Source: Nocardia brevicatena NBRC 12119 (lineage in GTDB: Bacteria > Actinomycetota > Actinomycetes > Mycobacteriales > Mycobacteriaceae). From it: a DNA stretch of 64,000 nucleotides. The notes under the pieces were generated by a model. That model did not search any database, was not told where the DNA came from, and was given only the letters and a program-made list of their open reading frames with translations. Location: contig NZ_BAFU01000033.1 of assembly GCF_000308495.1 (NCBI RefSeq), forward strand, positions 20,421 to 84,420. The letters are read 5' to 3'. Below are positions 20,678 to 30,435 of the stretch, in pieces (the first letter of the stretch is position 1; each line of letters opens with the position of its first letter). Position numbers and translations under genes: made by a program.

Positions 20678-20989
20678 ATGGCAACGTACGCGATCGTCAA
20701 GACCGGCGGAAAGCAGTACAAGGTCGCGGTCGGTGACCTGGTGAAGGTCGAGAAGATCGAGGGTGAGCCGGGCACTTCCGTCGCCCTGGCGCCGGTGCTG
20801 GTCGTCGACGGCGCCGAGCTGACCACCGATGCGGACAAGCTGGCGAAGGTATCGGTGTCGGCCGAGGTGGTCGAGCAGACCAAGGGCCCGAAGATCCGGA
20901 TCCACAAGTTCAAGAACAAGACCGGCTACCACAAGCGCCAGGGTCACCGTCAGCCGCTGACGGTCCTGAAGGTCACCGGCATCAAGTAA
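20678..20989 (+). CDS. rplU: 50S ribosomal protein L21
   Basis: The 103-residue protein [20 protein letters not shown] is bL21, a structural protein of the large subunit that contacts 23S rRNA and L20. The C-terminus [20 protein letters not shown] is the conserved L21 signature. A GGAAGAAGGGCAG stretch before the ATG is a plausible ribosome-binding site. About 320 bases separate it from rne, with a terminator between, so a promoter for rplU-rpmA likely lies at 20420-20670. Confidence 0.98.
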   Translation: MATYAIVKTGGKQYKVAVGDLVKVEKIEGEPGTSVALAPVLVVDGAELTTDADKLAKVSVSAEVVEQTKGPKIRIHKFKNKTGYHKRQGHRQPLTVLKVTGIK

Positions 20990-21032
20990 CGACCCGCAGG
21001 GCTTCGCAGCCCGCGCTGAAGGAGTATCAGCA

Positions 21033-21299
21033 ATGGCACATAAGAAGGGTGCGTCCAGCTCCCGGAACGGCCGCGATTCCAATTCCAAGCGGCTCGGCGT
21101 GAAGCGCTTCGGCGGGCAGACCGTCAAGGCGGGCGAGATCCTGGTGCGGCAGCGCGGCACCCACTTCCACCCCGGCGTGAACGTCGGCCGCGGCGGCGAT
21201 GACACGCTGTTCGCGCTGGCCGCGGGCGCTGTCGAATTCGGCAGCAAGCGTGGCCGCAAGACCGTCAACATCGTGGTTCCGGAGCCGGTCGAAGCCTGA
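21033..21299 (+). CDS. rpmA: 50S ribosomal protein L27
   Basis: The 88-residue protein [20 protein letters not shown] is bL27, located at the peptidyl-transferase centre. [20 protein letters not shown] and [16 protein letters not shown] are conserved. The N-terminus begins directly with AHKKG, so there is no N-terminal cleavage extension of the firmicute type. It is cotranscribed with rplU (43-base gap with a GAAGGAG site). Confidence 0.98.
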   Translation: MAHKKGASSSRNGRDSNSKRLGVKRFGGQTVKAGEILVRQRGTHFHPGVNVGRGGDDTLFALAAGAVEFGSKRGRKTVNIVVPEPVEA

Positions 21300-21323
21300 C
21301 CGGCCGACGACTTCACCACAGCC

Positions 21324-21357
21324 AGCGGGTCAGGGTGCACTACCCTGGCCCGCTTTT
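21324..21357 (+). terminator. Intrinsic terminator between rpmA and obg
   Basis: agcgggtcagggt pairs with accctggcccgct (one G-U type mismatch) across a five-base loop, followed directly by a short T tract (tttt). It sits 25 bases after the rpmA stop and can end or attenuate the ribosomal operon before obg. Confidence 0.85.
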
Positions 21358-21443
21358 CGCGTTCGCGCCCCGATGGATCGGGAGTCTCTCGCCCACAGCG
21401 GCGGTCTGCCCGACCCCACACCCAGAGGAGGATGATTCGGCGT

Positions 21444-22904
21444 ATGGCCAAGTTCATCGACCGTGTCGTGCTTCATGTGCGTGCCGGGAAGGGCGGGCAC
21501 GGGTGCTCCTCGGTGCACCGGGAGAAGTTCAAACCGCTCGGTGGGCCCGACGGCGGCAACGGTGGCCGTGGCGGCGATGTGGTGTTGGAGGTGGACGCCA
21601 ATGTGCACACCCTGCTCGACTTCCACTTCCATCCGCACGCCAAGGCAGGTAACGGCCGCCCGGGCGAAGGCGGGAACCGGGACGGTAAACAGGGCAACGA
21701 TCTGCTGCTGAAGGTGCCCGACGGCACCGTCGTTCTCGACTCCGACGGGGCGGTCCTGATGGACCTGGTGGGGGTCGGCAACCGTTTCGTGGTGGCCCAT
21801 GGCGGTCGCGGCGGGCTCGGCAATGCCGCGCTGGTGTCCAAGGCGCGCAAGGCGCCCGGTTTCGCACTGCTCGGCGAGGAGGGCGAGGAACGCGATGTGG
21901 TCCTCGAGCTGAAGTCCGTGGCCGATGTCGGCCTGGTCGGTTTCCCCTCGGCGGGCAAGTCCTCGCTGGTGTCGGTGCTGTCGGCGGCCAAGCCGAAGAT
22001 CGCCGACTATCCGTTCACCACGCTCGTGCCGCACCTCGGCGTGGTGGTCGCCGGGGACACCACTTTCACCGTCGCCGACGTTCCCGGTCTGATCCCCGGT
22101 GCGAGCGAAGGCCGCGGCCTCGGCCTGGACTTCCTGCGGCATCTGGAGCGCTGCGCGGTTCTCGCTCATGTCGTCGACTGCGCGACCCTGGAACCCGGCC
22201 GGGACCCCGTCTCCGACGTGGACGCCCTCGAGGCCGAGCTCGCCGCCTACAAACCGGCCCTGAGTGCCGACTCCGAACTGGGTGAGCTCGCAGACCGTCC
22301 CCGCGTGGTGATCCTCAACAAAACCGACGTGCCCGACGCCGCGGAATTCGCCGAGCTGGTGCGGCCCGAATTCGCCGCACGCGGCTGGCCGGTTTTCGAG
22401 ATATCGGCGGTGAGCCGCGCCGGTCTGCGCCCACTGACCTTCGCGCTGGCCGAGATGGTCCGAACCTACCGCGACGAACATCCCAAGGCCGCACCGATTC
22501 GGCCGGTCATCCGCCCGGTCGCGGTGGGCGACAGCGGTTTCAGCGTGCTCCCCGACCCCGACGAGCCGGGTGGTTTCATCGTCCGCGGTGCCCGCCCCGA
22601 ACGGTGGGTGCGGCAGACCCAGTTCGACAACGACGAGGCCGTCGGATACCTGGCCGACCGTCTGGCCCGCCTCGGCGTCGAGGACGAACTGGTGCGTCTG
22701 GGCGCCGAACCGGGCGCGTCGGTGACCATCGGGGACGTCACCTTCGACTGGGAACCGCAGATCGCGGCGGGCGTCGATATCGTGCCCACCGGCCGCGGCA
22801 CCGATATCCGGTTGGAGCAGACCGACCGAGTGAGCGCCGCGGAACGCAAACACGCCTCGAGGGTGCGGCGTGGTCTGATAACCGATGAGGAAGACGGAGA
22901 GTAG
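21444..22904 (+). CDS. obg: GTPase Obg/CgtA
   Basis: Obg is a GTPase that associates with the 50S subunit and stress control. The 486-residue protein starts [20 protein letters not shown], the Obg glycine-rich fold. The G domain has G1 [21 protein letters not shown]3 [20 protein letters not shown] and G4 ILNKTDVP. The C-terminal OCT domain follows ([20 protein letters not shown]). ATG at 21444 matches the family; the upstream ATG at 21432 abuts AGGAGG too closely. It lies immediately before proB. Confidence 0.97.
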   Translation: MAKFIDRVVLHVRAGKGGHGCSSVHREKFKPLGGPDGGNGGRGGDVVLEVDANVHTLLDFHFHPHAKAGNGRPGEGGNRDGKQGNDLLLKVPDGTVVLDSDGAVLMDLVGVGNRFVVAHGGRGGLGNAALVSKARKAPGFALLGEEGEERDVVLELKSVADVGLVGFPSAGKSSLVSVLSAAKPKIADYPFTTLVPHLGVVVAGDTTFTVADVPGLIPGASEGRGLGLDFLRHLERCAVLAHVVDCATLEPGRDPVSDVDALEAELAAYKPALSADSELGELADRPRVVILNKTDVPDAAEFAELVRPEFAARGWPVFEISAVSRAGLRPLTFALAEMVRTYRDEHPKAAPIRPVIRPVAVGDSGFSVLPDPDEPGGFIVRGARPERWVRQTQFDNDEAVGYLADRLARLGVEDELVRLGAEPGASVTIGDVTFDWEPQIAAGVDIVPTGRGTDIRLEQTDRVSAAERKHASRVRRGLITDEEDGE

Positions 22905-22940
22905 GCAGGTGAAACGCACCCGCGAAGCAGGGGACCGGCC

Positions 22941-24059
22941 GTGACCGGGACCCAGGAGCTCAGTGTCGCCCGGCAGGCCGTCGCCGGGGCGCGTCGAGTA
23001 GTGGTGAAGATCGGTTCGTCCGCGCTCACCAGCCTGAAAGGCGGCCTGGATCATGCCCGCCTGGACTGGCTCGTCGACGCGGTGGAGGCCCGGATGCGGG
23101 CGGGCTCGGATGTGGTGGTGGTGTCCTCCGGTGCGATCGGCGCGGGCCTGGCCCCCCTCGGTCTCAGCCGCCGCCCCCGCGATCTGGCCACCAAACAGGC
23201 CGCGGCCAGCGTCGGGCAGCTGGCGCTCGCGCACGCCTGGGGCACCTCGTTCGCCCGCTACGGTCGTACGGTCGGGCAGGTCCTGCTCAGCGCCGACGAT
23301 TTCGCCCGGCGGGAACACCATCGCAACGCCCAACGCACCCTCGACCGGCTCCGTTCGCTCGGCGCCGTCGCCGTGGTGAACGAGAACGACACCGTCGCCA
23401 CCGAGGAGATCCGTTTCGGCGACAACGACCGGTTGGCGGCGCTCGTCGCCCACCTCGTCGGCGCCGATGCGCTGATCCTGCTCTCCGATGTGGAGGGCCT
23501 CTACGACGGAGACCCCCGTAAGGGTGACGCGAACTTCATCCCCGAGGTCCGTTCCAGCGCCGATCTCGACGGGGTGATCGCCGGCAGCGGCGGTGTCCTC
23601 GGTACCGGCGGTATGGCATCCAAGCTGTCCGCCGCGCGGCTGGCCGCCGACGCCGGCGTCCCGGTGCTGCTCGCCGCGGCCTCCGCCGCCGCCACCGCCT
23701 TGAGCAGTGGCACCGTGGGTACGGCGTTCGCGGCCCGTTCGGTTCGATTGTCCGCGCGTAAGTTCTGGGTTCGGCACGCGGCCGACAGCCGGGGGGCCGT
23801 TCAGATCGATGACGGTGCCGTCGCCGCCGTCGCCAACTGCCGCCGATCCCTGCTCGCGGCGGGTATCACCGGTGTTCGTGGCCGTTTCCACGGTGGGGAT
23901 GTCGTCGATCTCATCGCCCCGGACGGTCGCCTTGTCGCCCGGGGAGTGGTCGAATACGACGCGGACGAGCTGTCGACCATGCTCGGGCGGTCCACCGCCG
24001 AACTCCCGGATACCTTGCAGCGTCCGGTGATCCACGCCGACGACCTGGTCAAGGTGTAG
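22941..24059 (+). CDS. proB: Glutamate 5-kinase
   Basis: Phosphorylates glutamate in the first step of proline synthesis. The 372-residue protein has [60 protein letters not shown] and [20 protein letters not shown], all amino-acid-kinase family signatures. The C-terminal PUA domain is present, so it is the full-length bacterial form. GTG start at 22941. It follows obg by 36 bases, the usual actinobacterial order; proA is not in this window. Confidence 0.96.
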   Translation: MTGTQELSVARQAVAGARRVVVKIGSSALTSLKGGLDHARLDWLVDAVEARMRAGSDVVVVSSGAIGAGLAPLGLSRRPRDLATKQAAASVGQLALAHAWGTSFARYGRTVGQVLLSADDFARREHHRNAQRTLDRLRSLGAVAVVNENDTVATEEIRFGDNDRLAALVAHLVGADALILLSDVEGLYDGDPRKGDANFIPEVRSSADLDGVIAGSGGVLGTGGMASKLSAARLAADAGVPVLLAAASAAATALSSGTVGTAFAARSVRLSARKFWVRHAADSRGAVQIDDGAVAAVANCRRSLLAAGITGVRGRFHGGDVVDLIAPDGRLVARGVVEYDADELSTMLGRSTAELPDTLQRPVIHADDLVKV

Positions 24060-24180
24060 TACCGGCCGATCGGTGAGAGTGGCCCGGATTCGGGTGTGGA
24101 GCCGTGCGTCCGGCACATCGAAGGGTCGTGGTGGGAGCGCCGCCGTATGCGCCTTGCGACCGGACGGTGTCGACTGTGTG

Positions 24181-25137
24181 TCAGCCGGCCGGGGTGATTT
24201 CGAGCGCTTCGACGGCGGCGCGGGCGGCGGCGGCAACCAGAGCGTTGTCCGGTTCGGCATCCTGCTCGGATTTGGTGGTGAGCACGGTGATGACGACCGG
24301 GGCTCGTCCCGGGGGCCAGGCGATGGCGACGTCGAGCGCGGAACCGTAGGCGGGACTCCCGGTCTTGTTGCCGACGGTCCAGTCGGCGGGCAGGCCGGCA
24401 CGAATGCGGTTGCCGCCGGTTGTACTGGCAACGAGCCATGAGGTCAGTTGCGCGCGCTCGGGTTCGGCGAGACTGTCGCCGACGACGAGCGTGCGATAGT
24501 CGGCGGCCAGCGCCGCGGGTGTGGTGGTGTCGCGCTCGTCGCCGGGAATCGCGGTGTTCAGTTCGGTTTCCCAGCGGTCCAGTCGCGAGATGTTGTCGCC
24601 GAGGGTGCGGAGGAACGCGGTGAAGCCCGCGGGACCGCCGAGAAGTTTCAGAATCTGGTTGCCGGCGGTGTTATCGGACACCGTGATGGCGGCATCGCAC
24701 AGGGCGGCGACCGTCATACCGGTATCGGCGTGCTTCTCGGTCACCGGAGAGTTCTCGACGAGGTCGGTACGCGGATAGTGGATCGTCCGGTCGAAGAACC
24801 CCGACGACAGGGGGTGCTCGTGCAGCAGGGCGCCGCAGGCGAGGCCCTTGAATGTGGAGGCCATCGGGAACCGTTCACCGTCACGATAGGCAACGCTGTG
24901 GCCGTCGGCGGTGTCGATCGCGAATAGGCCCAGCCGTGCGCCGTGTTCTGCCTCCAGATCGGTGAACGTCCGGTTCGCAACGACCTGAGCGGTAGCATCC
25001 GCCGAGTCCGTCGCGACCGTGGTGCCGGTGTGGGAACCGCACGCCGTAGCAGCCGAGAGCGTGGATACCGCCAGTGCGGCGGCGGCGAATCGACGGCGGT
25101 CGAAGGGGATGAGCCGAGCGAGTGCGGAGAAATTCAC
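24181..25137 (-). CDS. bla: Class A beta-lactamase, probable lipoprotein
   Basis: Hydrolyses beta-lactams outside the membrane. The 318-residue protein has a basic N-terminus and hydrophobic stretch ([19 protein letters not shown]) ending at Cys33, a loose lipobox. All class A motifs are present: S94-T-F-K97, S154-D-N156, E190-T-E-L-N as the Glu166 loop, and K258-T-G. It resembles the chromosomal Nocardia enzymes of the AST/FAR type. No regulator gene of the AmpR or BlaI kind is adjacent. It lies 144 bases after an ABC ATPase gene in the same direction. Intrinsic penicillin resistance is expected but not shown by the sequence. Confidence 0.95.
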   Translation of the reverse strand: MNFSALARLIPFDRRRFAAAALAVSTLSAATACGSHTGTTVATDSADATAQVVANRTFTDLEAEHGARLGLFAIDTADGHSVAYRDGERFPMASTFKGLACGALLHEHPLSSGFFDRTIHYPRTDLVENSPVTEKHADTGMTVAALCDAAITVSDNTAGNQILKLLGGPAGFTAFLRTLGDNISRLDRWETELNTAIPGDERDTTTPAALAADYRTLVVGDSLAEPERAQLTSWLVASTTGGNRIRAGLPADWTVGNKTGSPAYGSALDVAIAWPPGRAPVVITVLTTKSEQDAEPDNALVAAAARAAVEALEITPAG

Positions 25138-25281
25138 CGCTACAGCACATCATCACCTCGGCGGGCGAGGCCAATACCCAATCTCCCCGCGAACGAGTCG
25201 GGATTAGTATCGCCGCAGGTCACGCTAGGCAAATGCACCTGACGGGCACGGCTCGGTCCGGTAAGGCGCAGGGCATGGCGT

Positions 25282-26118
25282 TCATGACGAGGCGGAGGCC
25301 GCGGCCGGTCGGCTCAGGGTTCGGGTGTGAACCGGCTTGGCGCGGGCGGTCCACCGACCCCGGTCGTGGCCGACCTCGACGGGGTGGGCGAAGGCGGTGG
25401 TGACATGGTCGGTGGTGATGGTGTCACGGGCCGGACCGGCGGCCACGGTGCGGCCGTCGGCGATGAGCAGCGCGTGGGTCGTGGTGCTCGGCAGCTCCTC
25501 CAAATGATGGGTGACCAGGATGGAGGCGACGTCCGGGTGGGTTTCGTCGAGGGTGTCGACGGTTTCCAGAAGCTGTTCGCGCGCGGCGACGTCCAGGCCG
25601 GTTGTCGGCTCGTCGAACAGCAGTAGTCGCGGTTCGGAGATGAGCGCCTGTGCGATCAGGCTGCGACCGCGCTCACCCTGGGAGAGGGTGGGCCAGAGGG
25701 CATCGGCCTTACCGGACAGGCCGACCGTCGCGATCATGTCGTCGGCGCGGCGGAGTTCGTCCGGAGAGGGGGTCCAGCGCATCGGGGTGTCGATTGTCGC
25801 GGTAATGCCGGTGAGCACCACCTCGCGCACGCTCAGCGGTGTCCGCAGCGGGTGGCGCGGATTGACATGGCCGATATCGCGGCGCAGCCGTTGCAGCTCG
25901 ACGCGGCCCAGCTGTTGGCCGAGCACGCGAACCGTACCGGAGGTGGGGAACGTGACGGCGCCGCAGAAGCCGAGCAGAGTGCTCTTTCCCGCCCCGTTCG
26001 GACCGAGCAGCGCCCAGTGTTCCCCGGCGCGCACGGTGAGGGAGATGCCGTGGACGATCTGTTTGCCCTCGCGGCGAAACGTCACATCGGTCAGTTCCAG
26101 CACCGGTTCGTTGCTCAC
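25282..26118 (-). CDS. ABC transporter ATP-binding protein without an adjacent permease
   Basis: A 278-residue ABC ATPase. It has Walker A (LLGPNGAGKSTLLGFCGAV), a Q-loop region, the signature LSQGERGRSLIAQAL and Walker B LLLFDEPTTGLDVAAREQL, followed by VTHHLEELP (H-loop). This set resembles stand-alone ATPases annotated as molybdate or iron-siderophore type. The GTG start follows AAGGAG by eight bases. No membrane subunit or binding protein lies nearby, so substrate and partner are unknown. Confidence 0.92.
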   Translation of the reverse strand: MSNEPVLELTDVTFRREGKQIVHGISLTVRAGEHWALLGPNGAGKSTLLGFCGAVTFPTSGTVRVLGQQLGRVELQRLRRDIGHVNPRHPLRTPLSVREVVLTGITATIDTPMRWTPSPDELRRADDMIATVGLSGKADALWPTLSQGERGRSLIAQALISEPRLLLFDEPTTGLDVAAREQLLETVDTLDETHPDVASILVTHHLEELPSTTTHALLIADGRTVAAGPARDTITTDHVTTAFAHPVEVGHDRGRWTARAKPVHTRTLSRPAAASASS

Positions 26119-26200
26119 GGATATATCTCCTTCGGGGTGTCCGGTGTCCCGAACGCGCGGGGGCGCTCGATACGAGGTCGGATGGGGTCGGGCGCGCCGC

Positions 26201-26905
26201 TCAGACGAACGCCTCTTTCAGGGCGGACAGGTGGCCGCGGCTGAATTCGGCGGCAGCTGCGGGGTTGCGGCGGGCGATCGCGTCGGCGAGGTCCTTGTGT
26301 GCGGCGTGGTCGGCCGCTTCGGAGGGGACGGGACGAATCTCGAGCATGTCGATCATGGCCGGCCGCAGGCGGGGGAGGAACGTATCGAAGAGCTGGGTGA
26401 GCACGTCGTTGTGGGCGGCGACGATGACCGCCCGGTGGAAGGCCATATCGGCGTCCACGTGTTCGGCGATCGAGAGACCCGTGACGGCCCGGCCCGCCAG
26501 GGCGCGGCGGATGGCACGCAGGTCCGCCGGGGTGCGTCGAACGGCGGCGAGGGCGGCGGCCTCGGCTTCGATGGCGATACGGGCCTCGATCACCGAGACG
26601 ATGCCGGCGCGGCGCAGCAGCGTGTCCCAGTCGTCGGGGACGTCCAGTGCGGTGACGAACACCCCCGCCCCCTGACGGCTGTCGAGAACGCCTCGGCCGG
26701 CCAGTTCCCTGACGGCCTCCCGGAGGGTGGAGCGACCCACACCCAGCTGCGCGGCGAGGGTGGTCTCACCCGGTAGGCGGTGGCCGAGCGGCCATTCGCC
26801 GGCGCGGATCCGCGCCAGCAGCAGTTCGGCGGCCTGCGCGGCGAGCGGATGGCGGCGTACCTGTGCCGGGGGCGCGGGGTCGGGGCGGATACCGCGGGAG
26901 ACCAT
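26201..26905 (-). CDS. GntR family transcriptional regulator, FCD (FadR) subfamily
   Basis: A 234-residue repressor-type protein. The winged helix occupies roughly residues 20-90 (ARIRAGEWPLGHRLPGETTL, VGRSTLREAVRELAGRGVLD). The all-helical FCD effector domain follows, with DMAFHRAVIVAAHNDVL carrying the usual metal-binding Asp and His. It is transcribed divergently from the leuA leader, with only about 50 bases between the two starts, so it may bind there, but no operator can be assigned. Its effector is unknown. Confidence 0.93.
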   Translation of the reverse strand: MVSRGIRPDPAPPAQVRRHPLAAQAAELLLARIRAGEWPLGHRLPGETTLAAQLGVGRSTLREAVRELAGRGVLDSRQGAGVFVTALDVPDDWDTLLRRAGIVSVIEARIAIEAEAAALAAVRRTPADLRAIRRALAGRAVTGLSIAEHVDADMAFHRAVIVAAHNDVLTQLFDTFLPRLRPAMIDMLEIRPVPSEAADHAAHKDLADAIARRNPAAAAEFSRGHLSALKEAFV

Positions 26906-26942
26906 GTCCGCCTCTCTACTTGTCTGAGGAGTTGGGATTGGT

Positions 26943-27042
26943 TAGATTCTAGCCACCATGACGCGCACCATGCTTCTCCTCGGCTGCCACGGCGGGGTCT
27001 GACCGACCGGCCCCCTGCCGTGGGGCTCTGTCGCGGCCGGTC
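26943..27042 (+). promoter_or_regulatory. leuA attenuator: -10 box and alternative hairpins
   Basis: tagatt at 26943-26948 lies about ten bases before the leader ATG and could be a -10 box for a leaderless transcript. Two mutually exclusive stems are visible: ccacggc (26987-26993) with gccgtgg (27017-27023), and gaccggcc (27005-27012) with ggccggtc (27035-27042). With the leucine codons of the leader peptide, this is the expected arrangement for ribosome-mediated attenuation. Folding energies were not computed. Confidence 0.7.
26958..27002 (+). CDS. Leucine leader peptide upstream of leuA
   Basis: A 14-residue open frame, [14 protein letters not shown], with three consecutive leucine codons (ctt ctc ctc). 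It lies directly upstream of leuA and overlaps one arm of the alternative hairpins. Leader peptides with leucine runs before leuA are known in actinobacteria. The stop at 27000-27002 lies about 70 bases before the leuA start. Confidence 0.75.
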   Translation: MTRTMLLLGCHGGV

Positions 27043-27072
27043 ACCGATCCTGTCACCGACCGAGGGCAGAAC

Positions 27073-28842
27073 ATGAGCACACGTACCTTCCCGACCATCG
27101 ACACCCCCGCCGGCGCCGTTGCGCCGGACGCTCCCACCTGGAACCGGCAGCGGTACTCGCAGATGCCGTCGCATCGCTACCGGAACGTCTACGAGCGAGT
27201 GGACGTGCCGGCGCTCGACCGTGAATGGCCCCGAGCGCGGATCACCCGCGCGCCGCTGTGGGTGCCCGTCGACCTGCGCGACGGTAATCAGGCGCTGGCC
27301 GAACCCATGGACCCCGAGCGCAAACAGCGCTTCTTCGAACTGCTGGTGGCCATGGGCTACAAGGAGGTCGAGGTCGGGTATCCCTCTGCTTCGCAGACCG
27401 ATTTCGATTTCGTCCGGTTGCTCGCCGAGACCGATCTCGCTCCCGACGATGTCACGATCGTGGTGTTCACCCCCGCCCGCCGCGACCTGATCGAACGCAC
27501 CGTCGACGCGGTGCGCGGGATGGGCAACGAGGTCGTGATCCACCTGTACACCGCCACGGCACCCACCTGGCGGGAGGTGGTGCTGGACATGGACCGCGCC
27601 CGGCTGCGCGAACTGATCCTGGCCGGCGGTCGCGACGTGCTCGAGTTCGCCGGCGACCTGCCGAATGTGCGGTTCGAGTTCTCACCGGAGGTGTTCAACC
27701 TCACCGAACCCGACTATGTCCTGGACATCTGCGACCGGATGACCGAACTGTGGGAGGCCACCCCGCGGCGGCCGGTGATCCTGAACCTGCCCGCCACCGT
27801 GGAGGTCGCGACCCCGAACGTGTACGCCGACCAAATCGAATACATGCACCGCAATCTGCGCCGCCGCGACAGCGTGATCCTGTCGGTACACCCGCACAAC
27901 GACCGCGGTACCGGTATCGCCTGCGCTGAGCTCGCGCTCCTGGCCGGCGCCGAACGGGTCGAGGGCTGCGTGTTCGGCAACGGGGAGCGCACCGGCAATG
28001 TCGATATCGCCACGCTCGCGTTGAACCTGCACACGCAGGGGGTGGACCCGATGATCGACTTCTCCGATATCGACGAGATCCGCCGCGTCGTCGAATACTG
28101 CACCCGCCTGCCGATCCACGAGCGTCACCCGTATGTCGGTGATCTCGTGCACACGGCGTTCTCCGGTACCCATCAGGACGCGATCAAGAAAGGTATGGCC
28201 GAGCACCGCGCCCGCGCCGCGACCACCGGTGTGCCGGAACGCGAACTCGACTGGCGGGTACCGTATCTGCCGATCGACCCGGCCGATATCGGCCGCGGTT
28301 ACGCGGCCGTCATCCGGGTGAACTCCCAGTCCGGTAAGGGCGGTATCGCCTACCTGCTGCACACCGAGTACGGGTTGGACCTGCCGCGCCGCCTGCAGAT
28401 CGATTTCGCCGGCAAGGTCCAATCCCATGCCGACGGCACGGGTCTGGAGATCACCGCGGCCGAATTGCGCGAGCTGTTCGACTCGACCTATCTCGATACC
28501 CCCGACCACGCACCGGTGGCGCTGAAGGACTGGTACACCACCGGCGATGACACCGAGCTCACCCTCGTCGTCGACGGGGTCACCCGGACCGGCACACACC
28601 GGGGCACCGATCCGGTCGCCGCCCTCATCGCGGCATTGGCCGCCGCCGGTTATCCGGTCGAGATCCTGGAATCGACCCAGGAGTCGGTCGATACGGTGGC
28701 CGCACGGTACGCCATCGCCTACCTCGAATACCGGCGCGAGGGTGCCGTCGAATGGGCCTGCGGCCAAGGTGGTTCCGCGGTCGCGGCGGCTCTGGACGCG
28801 GTGATCCGGGCGGCCAACCGGTCGGCGGCCGCACTCGGCTGA
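27073..28842 (+). CDS. leuA: 2-Isopropylmalate synthase
   Basis: Condenses acetyl-CoA with 2-ketoisovalerate, the committed step of leucine synthesis. The 589-residue protein is the long actinobacterial form. The catalytic TIM barrel shows [15 protein letters not shown] (metal and substrate loop), [20 protein letters not shown] and [20 protein letters not shown]. The C-terminal regulatory domain that binds leucine is present ([20 protein letters not shown] onwards). ATG start at 27073. It is preceded by a leader peptide and alternative hairpins, suggesting transcriptional attenuation by leucine in addition to feedback inhibition. Confidence 0.97.
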   Translation: MSTRTFPTIDTPAGAVAPDAPTWNRQRYSQMPSHRYRNVYERVDVPALDREWPRARITRAPLWVPVDLRDGNQALAEPMDPERKQRFFELLVAMGYKEVEVGYPSASQTDFDFVRLLAETDLAPDDVTIVVFTPARRDLIERTVDAVRGMGNEVVIHLYTATAPTWREVVLDMDRARLRELILAGGRDVLEFAGDLPNVRFEFSPEVFNLTEPDYVLDICDRMTELWEATPRRPVILNLPATVEVATPNVYADQIEYMHRNLRRRDSVILSVHPHNDRGTGIACAELALLAGAERVEGCVFGNGERTGNVDIATLALNLHTQGVDPMIDFSDIDEIRRVVEYCTRLPIHERHPYVGDLVHTAFSGTHQDAIKKGMAEHRARAATTGVPERELDWRVPYLPIDPADIGRGYAAVIRVNSQSGKGGIAYLLHTEYGLDLPRRLQIDFAGKVQSHADGTGLEITAAELRELFDSTYLDTPDHAPVALKDWYTTGDDTELTLVVDGVTRTGTHRGTDPVAALIAALAAAGYPVEILESTQESVDTVAARYAIAYLEYRREGAVEWACGQGGSAVAAALDAVIRAANRSAAALG

Positions 28843-29409
28843 GATGTCGTTTCGGGACGGCCTCCGCTGGGCCGCTGTCCGTGCCGGACGTGGGCGAACC
28901 GCGCCACGGCTTCATCGACGGGCATCCACACCGGCTGTACCGGCGCCGGCTTCGACAGACCTGTCGCACCGCCGGTACCTCCCGGAATTGTCCTGTGCTC
29001 GACAAGCACTTCGCGGATGGATCGGAGCCTTGTAGTCGGAGTGACACCATCGATACCGCGCCTTCACGCCGTATCCCTGGTACAGCCGATGGCCGTACCG
29101 TTGAACGGTGTCACGGTGAACCGGGCCGTCCACGTCTACGAGAACCGGCGTGAGGACGGGGTGTCGTTCCCAACCAGCCCGAGTGCTGGGCGCGGGAGGT
29201 GGTGACCGCGGACGGGAAGGCCGCTCCCACAACCTATGTGGCCGCGCTCGATGAGCTGGACCGCCTGACCGACGAGATTTCGACCGTATGCTCGACGCTC
29301 TCCCGGCAGACCACCGAGGAGTTGATGGCCGAATCGGATGACGAGGTCCGGCCGGAAGCGTTGATGCGACCGGTCCGCGACCTGCCGTGAGGCGCTGTGT
29401 CCTCGCTGT
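28843..29409. other. Gene-poor stretch after leuA with a duplicated upstream element
   Basis: 567 bases with no convincing gene. A 63-codon plus-strand frame at 29199-29390 (MVTADGKAAPTTYVAALDEL at its start) has reasonable codon use but no recognised family; it could be a remnant. The segment 28946-29035 resembles the promoter and leader of the gene at 31470. The rest appears to be decayed sequence. Confidence 0.45.
28946..29035 (+). repeat. Copy 1 of a promoter/leader-like direct repeat (copy 2 at 31380-31469)
   Basis: This segment aligns with 31380-31469. Shared blocks are ccggcttcga, ctgtcg, cggta, ctc-cgga, tcctgtgc and gcggat-gatcggag in the same order. In copy 2 the element ends at the ribosome-binding site of a real gene; here no coding sequence follows. 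It looks like the leftover upstream region of a lost paralogue. Confidence 0.6.
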
Positions 29410-30255
29410 TCATGTTGCCAGGAATGTTTGGATGGCTTCGTCGCTGGTGAGATGGTTGGTGCCGAGGGTGACCTCGATCGTCGGATAGTTTCTGCGCACG
29501 GCGTCGGCGATGTCGGAGAGCCGATCGGCGACTACTGTGGGGTCGCGCAGCGACTGTTGCCCCAACCCCTCGAAGCCGGGGAACCCGTCGGTTACCAGGG
29601 TTATGTCGGGGTTGTTGATGATGTTGTCGTAGGTTTGGAATTCCACGCTGACGATCTTGGATGTGTCCACGCGGCCCGGGGTGGTGAATACGCGGTCGCT
29701 GACCCCTTCGACGAAATTGGCTGCCGAGTGCCCGTCCGCGGCCATCGGATGCACACGGATACGGTTGGCGTCGATACCCAATACCATGCCCGCGGGATGG
29801 AACCGCATCGTGCCGTCACGAACATCGGTCCAGCTCGTGATCGTTCCGTACACGCCGGCGATGTCGTTGCCGTCGGTCAGATATACGACGTCTCCGGCGG
29901 TACTGTGCGACGCTGTGCGTATATAGCCCTCGCCCGCGGCTGCGGTTCCCTTTCCGCGGAAAGCCTTGGGAAATACTTGTTCGACTTGCCACAGGCGTGC
30001 TCCGTTGTAGAAACGATCCGGTGGTGCGGATCCGGATTCCGACAGCGGAGGCGGGGATGGCGGGTCGCCGGCATCGAAATCATGGCAGAACCCTTTGTTG
30101 GCGTTGGTTAGCTTTTGGGCTGCATCCTCGGATCGGCGAGCGAAGGGCCTGACGCCGTGTTCGGCATCGGCCCTTGCCATCCGCGTGATTCTGCTGCTCA
30201 AATCTTGGGCAGTTTGTAGAGTTGCCCGCACAATCTCATCGGTTCGGGTCAGCAC
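29410..30255 (-). CDS. Unknown protein; possible modular effector with ADP-ribosyltransferase-like C-terminus
   Basis: A 281-residue protein of no family I can name. Residues 1-58 are helical and charged. CHDFDAGDPPSPPPLSESG is a proline-rich linker, and residues 75-281 form an alpha/beta domain. Its pattern, KAFRGKG, then GDVVYLTDGNDIAGVYGTI, then FTTPGRVDTSKIVSVEF, is the kind of order seen in ADP-ribosyltransferase-fold toxins, but the catalytic residues cannot be fixed, so this is a weak suggestion. The GTG start lacks a strong ribosome-binding site. The linker resembles the one in the GNAT protein at 46704-47579. It lies beside a decayed resolvase, so acquisition by transfer is plausible. 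Confidence 0.6.
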   Translation of the reverse strand: MLTRTDEIVRATLQTAQDLSSRITRMARADAEHGVRPFARRSEDAAQKLTNANKGFCHDFDAGDPPSPPPLSESGSAPPDRFYNGARLWQVEQVFPKAFRGKGTAAAGEGYIRTASHSTAGDVVYLTDGNDIAGVYGTITSWTDVRDGTMRFHPAGMVLGIDANRIRVHPMAADGHSAANFVEGVSDRVFTTPGRVDTSKIVSVEFQTYDNIINNPDITLVTDGFPGFEGLGQQSLRDPTVVADRLSDIADAVRRNYPTIEVTLGTNHLTSDEAIQTFLAT

Positions 30256-30435
30256 AACAACGCTCTCGGCCTGCCGGTAGCGGCCGGCTCGTCTGATCTC
30301 GGCGCCGTCACCGGCGTCCGTGTGGTCGTGCGTTCCGCGATGGTTGGCCTTGCCTGCGATTACGGCCGAGCCGAGCCCTCATTGCCATCAGGGGTGCGGT
30401 ATCTGTCGGTGCGGAGATTACTGTTGGTGGCGGTA

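Noticed and set aside
21330-24431. 1033-codon minus-strand frame spanning obg and proB
   Set aside because: Antisense to two well-identified genes and crosses into the beta-lactamase coding region; not a gene.
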